A stretch of 64,000 nt of DNA from Paenibacillus lutrae (GCF_009757775.1 NZ_RHLK01000006.1:178996-242995), one strand, 5' to 3'; shown: positions 47,423-57,500, numbered from the stretch's first letter. Program-made: numbers and translations. The notes: a model not told the origin generated them from the sequence alone.

Positions 47423-48318
47423 TTACCCATACAACTGCGCATAATACCCGCCCCGTGCCAGCAAATCCTGATGCGTTCCCTGCTCCACTATGCTTCCCTG
47501 GCTCATGACGGTGATGGAATCGGCTTTCTCCACGGTGCTGAGGCGATGAGCGATCAGGATGGTCGTGCGTCCTTTCATCAACTCATTCAACGCCTTCTGC
47601 ACCCAGTATTCCGACTCGTTATCGAGGGCGGAGGTCGCCTCATCGAGCAGCAGAATAGGAGCATTCTTCAAGATGGCCCTGGCGATGGCGATACGCTGCC
47701 TTTGACCGCCGGACAGAGAAGCGCCGCGCTCCCCCACTTGGGTCTGATACTTCTCGGGCAGCTCCTGGATAAAAGCATCGGCGTATGCAGCCCCGGCCGC
47801 CTCCCGCACTTCCTCTGCCGAAGCTTCCGGATTGCCGTAGCGGATGTTGTCTTCGATGGTTCCGCTGAACAAAAAGGCATCTTGCGGCACATAAGCGATT
47901 TGCCCGCGAATTTCTTCGAGCGTATAGTGCCCGAACGACTTGCCTTGCAGCAGGATTTCCCCGCGGGCTACGGGATAGAAACCAAGGAGCAGTTTGATCA
48001 GCGTGCTCTTGCCGCTTCCGCTGGCTCCTACAATGGCGGCAACCTGGCCGGGCAGCACCTTCATGGACAACTCGCACAGCACTTTTTTATCCGACTGGTA
48101 GGAAAATTCGACGTTGCGGAATTCCACCATGGCCTCCGACACCTGTTTACTGTCCCAAGTACCGATCCTTACCGGCTCTTCTTCCTCGTTCAAAATTTCT
48201 TGAATCCGCTGTGCGCCGGCTAATGAATTCTGCGCGAGGGATAGTACGGTTCCGAAAGTCATGATCGCATGAGTCAGATTGATTTGCAGGACGGCGAATG
48301 CAGCCACGCTGCCATTCC
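47423..48318 (-). pseudogene. ABC exporter 3' fragment 4
   Basis: Near-identical to the last 890 bp of the intact exporter: the end of the membrane domain (AAFAVLQINLTHAIMTFGTVLS) plus the complete ATPase domain. Homology stops at ATTCC (48318) and a 29-bp linker leads to a degenerate CRISPR repeat. The ATPase frame is intact, but without membrane helices or ribosome site it should not be functional. Confidence 0.9.
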
Positions 48319-48347
48319 AAACTAGTCACATGCTCTTTAGAGTCACT

Positions 48348-48643
48348 ATTTCAATCACGCATCTTATAAGGTGCAACTGCATTATTATAATCCCTAAGTG
48401 CTGGGCAGCAGTATTTCAATCCACGCACCTGTATAAGGTACGACATCGTTCATGGATTTAATGCCCCACTCCCTAACGATTTCAATCCACGCACCTATGT
48501 AAGGTGCGACCAGGCCGATACGATTAATCATTGTAGGACAATCGCTATTTCAATCCACGCACCATGTAAGGTGCGACTCTGAAAACGTCGGCTACGTAAC
48601 GGACACTTGGCAATTTCAATCCACGCACCATATAAGGTGCGGC
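48348..48643 (-). CRISPR. CRISPR array 5, left part: 5 repeats, 4 spacers
   Basis: Repeats at 48348, 48413, 48479, 48547 and 48613; three are 30-31 bp with deletions in the loop. The last repeat ends GGTGCGGC and merges with ABC-gene sequence. This is the trailer portion cut off from its leader by an ABC fragment. Confidence 0.9.
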
Positions 48644-49098
48644 GTAGGCAGCCCAAGGCCGCCCTCCCGTACTTCGTCTGTCGACGCTTCCGGATTGCCA
48701 TAGCGGATGTTGTCTTCGATGGTTCCGCTGAACAAAAAGGCATCTTGCGGCACATAAGCGATTTGCCCGCGAATTTCTTCGAGCGTATAGTGCCCGAACG
48801 ACTTGCCTTGCAGCAGAATTTCCCCGCGGTCTACGGGATAGAAACCAAGGAGCAGTTTGATCAGCGTGCTCTTGCCGCTTCCGCTGGCTCCTACAATGGC
48901 GGCAACCTGGCCGGGCAGCACCTTCATGGACAACTTGCACAGCACTTTTTTATCCGACTGGTAGGAAAATTCGACGTTGCGGAATTCCACTATGGCTTCC
49001 GACACCTGTTTGCTGTCCCAAGCACCGATCCTTACCGGCTCTTCTTCCTCGTTCAAAATTTCTTGAATCCGCTGTGCGCCGGCTAATGCATTCTGCGC
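48640..49098 (-). pseudogene. ABC exporter internal fragment 5, embedded in a CRISPR array
   Basis: About 460 bp equal to roughly 51370-51826 of the intact gene, missing both ends. It includes Walker A but lacks the signature and Walker B. Its left edge (GGCGTAGGCAGCC) is fused to a CRISPR repeat and its right edge (TTCTGCGC) to a partial repeat, so CRISPR sequence flanks it on both sides. Confidence 0.9.
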
Positions 49099-50584
49099 AT
49101 AAGGTCCGACGCCTATAACGGCGTATTTGCGCCGGACTCCCCGATATTTCAATCCACGCACCTATGTAAGGTGCGACCAGGAAGAAAACAGAGCCGGATA
49201 TATGAGAGATGGATTTCAAACCACGCACCTGTGTAAGGTGCGACTTTGATAATAAGCTACAATTGATGTCTCATAACGATTTCAATCCACGCACCTGTGT
49301 AAGGTGCGACCAGGTACGGCCGGGGTTCATCATAAAAAGCCAACTTATTTCAATCCACGCACCTTTGTAAGGTGCGACGAAGGAAACAACAACAGCGACC
49401 GAAGCCATCGTAAAATTTCAATCCACGCACCTACGTAAGGTGCGACTTCCCACACTTTTAGTTCGCAAAGATCGCCAATCCATTTCAATCCACACACCTA
49501 CGTAAGGTGCGACCTAGACACACCGGTCTTTATTTCCTTCTCCGGTCCGTTATTTCAATCCACGCACCTACGTAAGGTGCGACTCGGTTTTTCTTCCGAT
49601 TTCATTTTCGACTTCGGAATTTCAATCCACGCACCTACGTAAGGTGCGACGGTGAAAGAATACGCTCAAGACAAATACGGATTAATTTCAATCCACGCAC
49701 CTGTGTAAGGTGCGACAGCAGATTAAATTTGAATGCGAGACCGACCCGAGATTTCAATCCACGCACCTGTGTAAGGTGCGACCTCAGACATGCAAATACA
49801 CGCATGGCTCGTGGTATTTCAATCCACGCACCTGTGTAAGGTGCGACATGTATAACGAGAGGTTGAAATACTGGCGCCGAGAAGAATTTCAATCCACGCA
49901 CCTGTGTAAGGTGCGACAGGTAAATAGGATCAAGCAGGCTATAGTAGCGGTATTTCAATCCACGCGCCTGTGTAAGGTGCGACGACAAATCGGCGCGTAT
50001 AAAGGTCGATTTGTGACAGATTTCAATCCACGCACCTATGTAAGGTGCGACGCCTATAACGGCGTGTTTGCGCCTCCGTCCCCGGTATTTCAATCCACGC
50101 ACCTATGTAAGGTGCGACGGTCCTTCCGAAACTGCAACAGCACTTGGTGAGATCATTTCAATCCACGCACCTATGTAAGGTGCGACCTGGCCGATAAAAT
50201 ATAGGAGGGATGCAGATGTCAATTTCAATCCACGCACCTATGTAAGGTGCGACGAGCAGTTGGACGAAGACGTTCTTTACAACCGGCGGATTTCAATCCA
50301 CGCACCTATGTAAGGTGCGACTTTTACACAAATAGGAAAGGAGATGGAAATATGATTTCAATCCACGCACCTATGTAAGGTGCGACTAATACATCACCCT
50401 TAGCGGCCGTGTGGGAAAAATTTCAATCCACGCACCTATGTAAGGTGCGACTTACAGACGACCGGGGTAACGAGGATCTTTGCGGATTTCAATCCACGCA
50501 CCTATGTAAGGTGCGACTTATAGGGTTAAATAGTTTACAATTACTGTAAACTATTTCAATCCACGCACCTATGTAAGGTGCGAC
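49099..50584 (-). CRISPR. CRISPR array 5, right part: 22 full repeats plus one partial, 22 spacers
   Basis: Starts with the 12-bp partial repeat ATAAGGTCCGAC fused to ABC DNA. From left to right the loop types run ATGT, GTGT x2, TTGT, ACGT x4, GTGT x5, ATGT x9. This block mosaic, with four ACGT repeats (49415-49650) otherwise typical of array 4, suggests exchange between arrays or repeated switching. Several leader-end spacers contain gene-start-like sequence. Confidence 0.97.
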
Positions 50585-50757
50585 ACCGATTTTCAAGCAA
50601 AAAAACTTGAAAATCGAACCTTTTACTAAAAATATGTTGAAATTATCTCAAGTAAACAAAACAACGAATTACTTTATTTGTAAAATCAATCTCAAAAAGT
50701 AAAATATATGGTGCGAATCCCCCAGGGAAATCATGTTCGCTTGGCATTCGCACTACA
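50585..50757 (-). promoter_or_regulatory. leader of array 5
   Basis: Perfect 11-bp leader-proximal arms CGATTTTCAAG (50587-50597) and CTTGAAAATCG (50606-50616). GTGCGAAT / ATTCGCAC at 50711-50718 and 50746-50753, 127 bp from the first repeat. Probably the parental cassette because the intact exporter follows it. Confidence 0.82.
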
Positions 50758-50932
50758 ATAATATGAAACTGTCCATGGTCTCGAATTTGTAAAGAAAGTT
50801 ACGCAAGAACCATTCCTGATTTTCCCATATTCTCGCGCTTTAATCAACTCTTCTATCCTACTCCTCTTCCCTCGGGTTATATCCCGGCATGAAATTCTTC
50901 CAATCTAATTTCCCAAAAAGAAGTTCCCAAAC

Positions 50933-50963
50933 AGAAAAAACAGAAAGTCACCCGGACTCCCTG
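50933..50963 (-). terminator. rho-independent terminator of the NRPS-ABC operon
   Basis: On the minus strand CAGGGAGTC-CGGGT-GACTTTCTG (nine pairs including G-U) is followed by a run of six or seven T. The same stem is repeated near 41211-41233, 45280-45305 and 47350-47372. Confidence 0.75.
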
Positions 50964-51013
50964 TTTTCTGATCTTTTTCATTCCAATGCTCATCATATAA
51001 ATCCCTAATAAAC

Positions 51014-52747
51014 CTATCCATACAACTGCGCATAATACCCGCCCCGTGCCAGCAAATCCTGATGCGTCCCCTGCTCCACTATGCTTCCCTGGCTCATGAC
51101 GGTGATGGAATCGGCTTTCTCCACGGTGCTGAGGCGGTGAGCGATCAGGATGGTCGTGCGTCCTCTCATCAACTCATTCAAGGCTTTCTGCACCCAGTAT
51201 TCCGATTCGTTGTCGAGAGCGGAGGTCGCTTCATCGAGCAGCAGAATAGGGGCATTCTTCAAGATGGCCCGGGCGATCGCGATACGCTGCCTTTGACCGC
51301 CGGACAGAGAGGCACCGCGTTCCCCCACTTGGGTCTGATATTTCTCAGGCAGCTCCTGGATAAAAGCATCGGCGTATGCAGCCCCGGCCGCCTCCCGTAC
51401 TTCCTCTGCCGAAGCTTCCGGATTGCCGTAGCGGATGTTGTCTTCGATGGTTCCGCTGAACAAAAAGGCATCTTGCGGCACATAAGCGATTTGCCCGCGA
51501 ATTTCTTCGAGCGTATAGTGCCCGAACGACTTGCCTTGCAGCAGAATTTCCCCGCGGTCTACGGGATAGAAACCAAGGAGCAGTTTGATCAGCGTGCTCT
51601 TGCCGCTTCCGCTGGCTCCTACAATGGCGGCAACCTGGCCGGGCAGCACCTTCATGGACAACTCGCACAGCACTTTTTTATCCGACTGGTAGGAAAATTC
51701 GACGTTGCGGAATTCCACCATGGCTTCCGACACCTGTTTGCTGTCCCAAGTACCGATCCTTACCGGCTCTTCTTCCTCGTTCAAAATTTCTTGAATCCGC
51801 TGTGCCCCGGCTAATGAATTCTGCGCGAGGGATAGTACGGTTCCGAAGGTCATGATCGCATGAGTCAGATTGATTTGCAGGACGGCGAATGCAGCCACGC
51901 TGCCCATTCCGATAAGGCCATACGCATACAGCAAACTGCCGATGACGATAATTCCACAGAACGTCACATAGCTGACAAAATGGTTAATGGCCGTCTGCAT
52001 CCCGTTCTTATGGGCCGTCTGCTCCGCAATCCTGGTCGCCTGTTCGTTCAGACTCCGGTACTGGGCATAAATCGGGCGGATATGAAACAATTTGACCAGT
52101 TGAATGCCGCCGATAAAATCCATGAATTTCTCGGTCATTTTGCCGAGCAATTGAAGCGAATTTCCGTACAAAACTCGAATTTGCCGGGCGAACCGGATGC
52201 TGACCGCTAAGGAAATGAGCAAAGTAGCCAGCGACACGGCGGCAAACTGCCAATGCAGGATGAACATTGCCACGATCGAGCCTATACTGAACACGATTTG
52301 CAGCAGCATCATAAAATAAATACTGGAGTATGTGAGTTCAAGCGCGTTGACGTCATTGTTCACACGTGAGAGCAAGTCGCCATGATGCGTCTGCTCCAGA
52401 TATTTGGCGCGAAGCCGGCAAATTTTGTAGTAAAGACGTTCCCGGATGTCTAAGATCGTATATTCGACGCTGCGCTGATAGAGATAAGTGAATGCCGGGG
52501 AAATGATATTCTCAAGCAGCAGGGCTCCTGCCAGGATGTAGAAGGCTTGGTATATAAGCGATGTATCCCGCGACTCCGCGTAATTGACCAGACTCTGGAC
52601 GACCAAGCTGAAAGAAATCAGAAACAAGGTTTGATTAACCGCAGCAACACCCATACCGAGAAAATACTGCTTTTTGCGCCGCGGGTTCATATATCGCATC
52701 AAGGAACCCAGTTCTTTGACATAAGAGATCCATCCACCCGTCTTCAC
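51014..52747 (-). CDS. ABC exporter, fused membrane and ATPase domains (second half of pair)
   Basis: 577 residues from GTG, whose TGA-overlap with the upstream ABC gene (GTGA) and AGGAGG nine bases before it fix the start. Six transmembrane helices (about 25-310) and a nucleotide-binding domain with GASGSGKST near 376, LSGGQRQRIAIARA, ILLLDEATSALD near 500 and AHRLSTV. Likely forms a heterodimer with the preceding gene product and exports the NRPS peptide. Its 3' end is the source of five truncated copies in the CRISPR region to the left. Confidence 0.92.
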   Translation of the reverse strand: MKTGGWISYVKELGSLMRYMNPRRKKQYFLGMGVAAVNQTLFLISFSLVVQSLVNYAESRDTSLIYQAFYILAGALLLENIISPAFTYLYQRSVEYTILDIRERLYYKICRLRAKYLEQTHHGDLLSRVNNDVNALELTYSSIYFMMLLQIVFSIGSIVAMFILHWQFAAVSLATLLISLAVSIRFARQIRVLYGNSLQLLGKMTEKFMDFIGGIQLVKLFHIRPIYAQYRSLNEQATRIAEQTAHKNGMQTAINHFVSYVTFCGIIVIGSLLYAYGLIGMGSVAAFAVLQINLTHAIMTFGTVLSLAQNSLAGAQRIQEILNEEEEPVRIGTWDSKQVSEAMVEFRNVEFSYQSDKKVLCELSMKVLPGQVAAIVGASGSGKSTLIKLLLGFYPVDRGEILLQGKSFGHYTLEEIRGQIAYVPQDAFLFSGTIEDNIRYGNPEASAEEVREAAGAAYADAFIQELPEKYQTQVGERGASLSGGQRQRIAIARAILKNAPILLLDEATSALDNESEYWVQKALNELMRGRTTILIAHRLSTVEKADSITVMSQGSIVEQGTHQDLLARGGYYAQLYG

Positions 52748-54573
52748 GTATACATCACCTCCTTACGCTTCTGCGTTCCGGCAAATTCTTGATAGTACGA
52801 CTTGGCGTACAGCCCCTTCTTATCCAGCAGTTCGGCGTGAGTGCCCGCTTCCGCAATCTCCCCGTTCTCCATTACCCAGATGGCATCCGCATTCTGGACG
52901 GTCGAGAGCCGGTGGGCGATAACGATGGTCGTCCTTGCTTTCATGAGGACATTCAGCGCTTCCTGGATAGAGATTTCAGACTGCGGATCCAGCGCGGAGG
53001 TGGGCTCGTCCAGCAGCAGGATGGGAGCATCCTTGAGGAAAGCGCGCGCAATGGCAATCCGCTGGCGCTGTCCGCCCGACAGGAATCCCCCGCGTTCCCC
53101 CACATGGGTCTGATAGCCCTCGGGGAGCTCCATGATAAACGAATGCGCATGAGCCGATTTGGCGGCTCCGATCACCTCGTCCATTGATGCCCCTTCCCTG
53201 CCATACCCGATATTCTCCGCTACCGTGCCGCTGAACAGGAACGAATCTTGAGTCACTACGGAGAAATGGGACCGCAGCCCGTCCAGATTACAGCCGTTAA
53301 TCGGTTGGCCGAACACTTGAATCGTACCTTGTCCGGCTGCTAAAGGATAAAATCCGCATAACAGTTTAATTACGGTGCTCTTCCCTCCGCCGCTGGCCCC
53401 CACTAATGCTATGGTTGCCCCTTCCGGTACGGTAAAACTCAGGTTGTTCAAGATGGGAGAGCCGCTGCTCCCGTAAGCAAAAGAAACTGCCTGGAATGAA
53501 ACAGGCGGGGCGGCCCTCCGCTCAATCGCATGTCCTTCTTGATTCTCGGCAGGCTCTTCCACGATCGCCGAGATTCTTTTCAAAGCTCCGCTCATTTCAA
53601 ACGTATGCGTGATAAGCTCCGGAATGTGCTCCAGCGGTTCCAATGCCAAGTTCAATAAATAGAGAAACGCGATTAATTCTCCCGTACCCAGTAGCCCCTG
53701 AGAAATCAGATAGCTGCCATAGCTCACCGCAAAAATAATCGGGCTGAGCATCAGCGTGGACAGGAGCGGATTTACCCAAGCCTCTCTTTTTTTCACCGCC
53801 AGTTTCTTCTGTGCCGTCAGTTGAAGCAGGGACTGATACGAACGGAACATCATTCCCGATAACAAATAACTTTTCACAACCGGCATACCGCCCAGGGTAT
53901 CTTGTAAATTGGCATTCATCCTCCCCATGTTGGCCTGAGCCTCTTCCGTCAGCTGCTGCAGCTGCTTCCCGATCCACTGCGACACAAACAAGGAAACCGG
54001 AAACAGCAGCAGACTGTAGACCATGAGTTCCCATTGAATCCAAATCAGATAAATAAAGCAGCCGGCGAACAGCAGCGGGTGATAGAACCACTGGGCGAGA
54101 TCCCGGATCATAAATTGATGAATGAGCTGCAAGTCGTTGTTCATCCGGGATAGAACATCACCGGTGTGCTGTTTCTCAATGGCGTGTACCGGCAGTTTGC
54201 CGACATGGCTCATCACATGGTTGCGAATATCTCTTACAGCTCGCGCACTGCTTTTCTCCACCCCGTAAGCCATGAAATATTTGGCCGGCACCCCGATCAG
54301 AATAACGACAAAAACCGTATAAACCAGTTGGGTGACGACAGGGCCCGCCCCGTTCTCTGCCTGGGTGGTCAACCGCTCGATCAGACTGCCTGTCCACACT
54401 TCGATCACCGCTGCCGCAACAGCAGAGGCAATTCCGACAATCATCCAGCCTTTATGGAATTTCACGAAGGATAATAACCAGCGGACGGCTTTCCATAGAG
54501 CGAGTACCCGTTCACGTTTTTGCAAAGCTTTGCGATCCCCTTTCAAGACCTGCGGGTGTCCGTCAGTTTCCAT
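52744..54573 (-). CDS. ABC exporter, fused membrane and ATPase domains (first half of pair)
   Basis: 609 residues with a long charged N terminus, six helices (about 40-330) and an ATPase domain: GASGGGKST near 390, LSGGQRQRIAIARA, ILLLDEPTSALD near 520, AHRLSTV. All catalytic motifs are intact in both partners. The ATG overlaps the NRPS stop by 11 bp, so export and synthesis genes are translationally coupled. Two tandem ABC genes after an NRPS are known from polymyxin- and octapeptin-type loci. Confidence 0.92.
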   Translation of the reverse strand: METDGHPQVLKGDRKALQKRERVLALWKAVRWLLSFVKFHKGWMIVGIASAVAAAVIEVWTGSLIERLTTQAENGAGPVVTQLVYTVFVVILIGVPAKYFMAYGVEKSSARAVRDIRNHVMSHVGKLPVHAIEKQHTGDVLSRMNNDLQLIHQFMIRDLAQWFYHPLLFAGCFIYLIWIQWELMVYSLLLFPVSLFVSQWIGKQLQQLTEEAQANMGRMNANLQDTLGGMPVVKSYLLSGMMFRSYQSLLQLTAQKKLAVKKREAWVNPLLSTLMLSPIIFAVSYGSYLISQGLLGTGELIAFLYLLNLALEPLEHIPELITHTFEMSGALKRISAIVEEPAENQEGHAIERRAAPPVSFQAVSFAYGSSGSPILNNLSFTVPEGATIALVGASGGGKSTVIKLLCGFYPLAAGQGTIQVFGQPINGCNLDGLRSHFSVVTQDSFLFSGTVAENIGYGREGASMDEVIGAAKSAHAHSFIMELPEGYQTHVGERGGFLSGGQRQRIAIARAFLKDAPILLLDEPTSALDPQSEISIQEALNVLMKARTTIVIAHRLSTVQNADAIWVMENGEIAEAGTHAELLDKKGLYAKSYYQEFAGTQKRKEVMYT

Positions 54574-57500
54574 GAAGCACCTTCTGCGAACGGTCGCAGC
54601 GCTCCGCGATCTGCCTTAGAATGCGCTCAACGACTGGCGCCGTTTCATCGATGCTTTCTGGTTCCAGCAGCTTCTCATGAACGCCCGCAAGCTTGTATTC
54701 CGCATACGCTTGCAAGGCGGTTTCCCGCCAGGAAGGTAGCTGATTCTCAAGCCGGAAAGCATCGCTGTCCGCGGCTATTAACTCATGAATGTTCGCCACC
54801 ACGGAGCCCTTATTGATTAGTTGAGCTTCATAGGTCAAGGTGGCCTGTACCTTTTGCTCGACGCGTCTGCGGATCAGAGGATGTTCCATCATTTCTTTTT
54901 CCGTAACTGACAAATCTCCGAGTATTTCTTCCAGTTCGTTCTGCGTAGTTTCCAGAGGGGTTACGCTCTGCTTAATCCAGGAATCGATCATTATAAGGTC
55001 CGAGACGGCATACCCTCTCTTCTCCATCGTCTGGGCGACTTCAAACATTAAATTCCCGCCGAAACAGTATCCGATAAAAACGTAAGGCCCCTGCTGCTGT
55101 ATCCGTATAACGGCGTCTACATAACGATTCAGCATGTCCTCATAGCTCGCGGTATTCTCAATAAAATCAATCCCGTACAGGGCAAACCGGTTCTCCAGCT
55201 TGTCCGCTAGCAGCCGGTAGCTTATCCCGAATCCGCCGCCGGGCGGGAAACAGAACACATTCATCTCGCCTTGCTTGTTCAGCCTTGTAAAATGGTGATC
55301 GTCCCGTTCGAATCCGGACTCCCAATTCTCTAAGGCGATCGCCTCGACGGTTAACTGCTGAAAGCCTTGATGCAGAGGAATTTCAACGCCCGTCTCGTCA
55401 TAGATCGTTTGAATCAGCCGCATCAGGCTCAGAGAGCTTCCGCCGAGTTCGAAGAAATTGTCCTTCACGCCGATCTGCTCCAGCCCGAGTATTTCCTGCC
55501 AGATTCCGACCAGCTTTATTTCGAGCAGCGAACGCGGCGCGACGTATTCCGTGCCGCTGCTTGCGCCCGCTTCCGGAGCCGGCAGCGCTTTGCGGTCGAC
55601 CTTGCCGTTAGGCGTCAGCGGCATCCGGGGCAGCTGGACGAAGTGCGACGGAATCATGTACCCGGGCAGCTCCCTGGCCAAGGCGTCTTTCAGCTCGCTA
55701 CCGCTAAGCTTCACTTCCGCTACGAAATAAGCGCACAGCTGACTTTGCCCGCCCGCCGTTTCACGCGCGATTACGATCGTTTCCTGGACGTGCCGGGCCT
55801 TCAGCAGCTGCTCTTCGATCTCGGCCACCTCGATCCGGTAGCCCCGGATCTTCACTTGATGGTCGATCCGGCCCATGTATTCGATATTGCCGTCCGGCAG
55901 CCATCTGGCAAGATCGCCCGTCCGGTACATCCGCTCACCCGGCTCGAACGGATTGTCCACGAACTTCTCCGCGGTCAGGTCGGGACGGTTCAAGTATCCT
56001 CTGGCGAGTCCGACTCCCGCAATGCACAACTCACCGGCCACCCCTAACGGCAGTAATTGATCGGATGAATCGACGATATAGATCCGGTGATTCTGAATAG
56101 GTCGACCGATGGGCACCGACTTCCAATCCTTGTCTTCCGCTGATGCTGACCAAACCGCTGTTACAATCGAAGCTTCGGTCGGTCCGTATGCGTTAAAAAA
56201 CTGTACGCTGTCTTTCCACTGCTGCACGAATTCAGCAGATACCGCAGAGCCGCCGGTGATCAGCTTTTGGAGGGCCGGCATATTCTCCGGGTTCAAATAG
56301 GTTGCATAGGTCGGCGGCAGTATTGTGGCTGTAATCCCGTTCTCGTTCATGTAAGCTTCGAACAAACGGTAATCGAGAATGGTCTCCTTAGACGGAATAT
56401 ATAAGGCAGCCCCAAAAAATAACGCTTTGAAGATTTCCCAGCAGGATGCGTCGAACGACAAGCTGGCAAACTGCACGACTCTGTCCCGGCCGCTGATCTG
56501 CAAGGTTTGTCCGAACATCGTCTTCAGGCTGCTCAGCCCGCGGTGTTCCACCAGAACACCTTTGGGCTTGCCGGTTGTTCCTGACGTATAAATGACATAG
56601 GCCAGATGATCCGGGCCGCTGGCCGGCTCCAGATTCGAACGATTCTCGCTGTAAGACTCTTCCCGATCCAAAGCGATTATGGTTCCCTCAAAAGACACAC
56701 GCTCCCGCAAATGTTCCTGAGTCAGCAGCAGGCGCGACCCTGAATCTTCCAGCAAGAAGCGGATCCGCTCCTCCGGGTATTCGGGATCAATCGGCACATA
56801 AGCGCCTCCTGATTTGAGGATGCCGAGGATGCCGACAACCATCTCCAGAGAGCGGCTGAGCATCAGCCCAACCAGCTGATCCGGCTTAACTCCTGCTTCC
56901 AGCAGCGTTCTCGCGAGCCGGTTCGCCTGTTCATTAAGCTCCCGGTACGTCAGCTGCTGATGCTCATAGACTACCGCTACCGCATCAGGAACCTGCCGGG
57001 CCTGCTCTTCGATCAGCTGATGAATCGTGAGTTCGTGCGCATATTCCGCTGCGGTATTGTTGAACAATTGGAGCTGCTGACGCTTCTCCGCCTCCGATAA
57101 CAGATCCGCGTCACCGAGCTCAAGTTCCGGCTTTACTAACTGGGCGGATAACAATCGCAGCAGGTGATCGGTCACCCCATCCATAAAACCTGGTTCATAC
57201 CGATTACTGTCATATCTTACGCACAGCCGGATGGAATCATCTGCGAAGTCAAACTGAAAGATGGTGTCAGACGATATCTTAGCCCCGCAATCCACCGGAT
57301 GGATTTTTGTATAAGCAACCAGTGTGTTAACGACCGGCAAGCCATCGGGGTCATAGTGAAAATCCAGCGAATGGATCATTTTCCTGAAAGGAAGCTGCTG
57401 ATGCTCCAAAGCTTCACTGAGCGACGTTTTGATTCCACCCAATAGCGTTCTAAGCGTGCTCTCGCGGGAAAGTGTGTTTTTGATAATCAGAAAATCATGA

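Noticed and set aside
49379..49414. Spacer sharing ACCGAAGCC-N-T-N-GTAA with spacer 42308-42342
   Set aside because: The common stretch is short and at different offsets; could reflect related phage genes but is near what chance allows among about 100 spacers.
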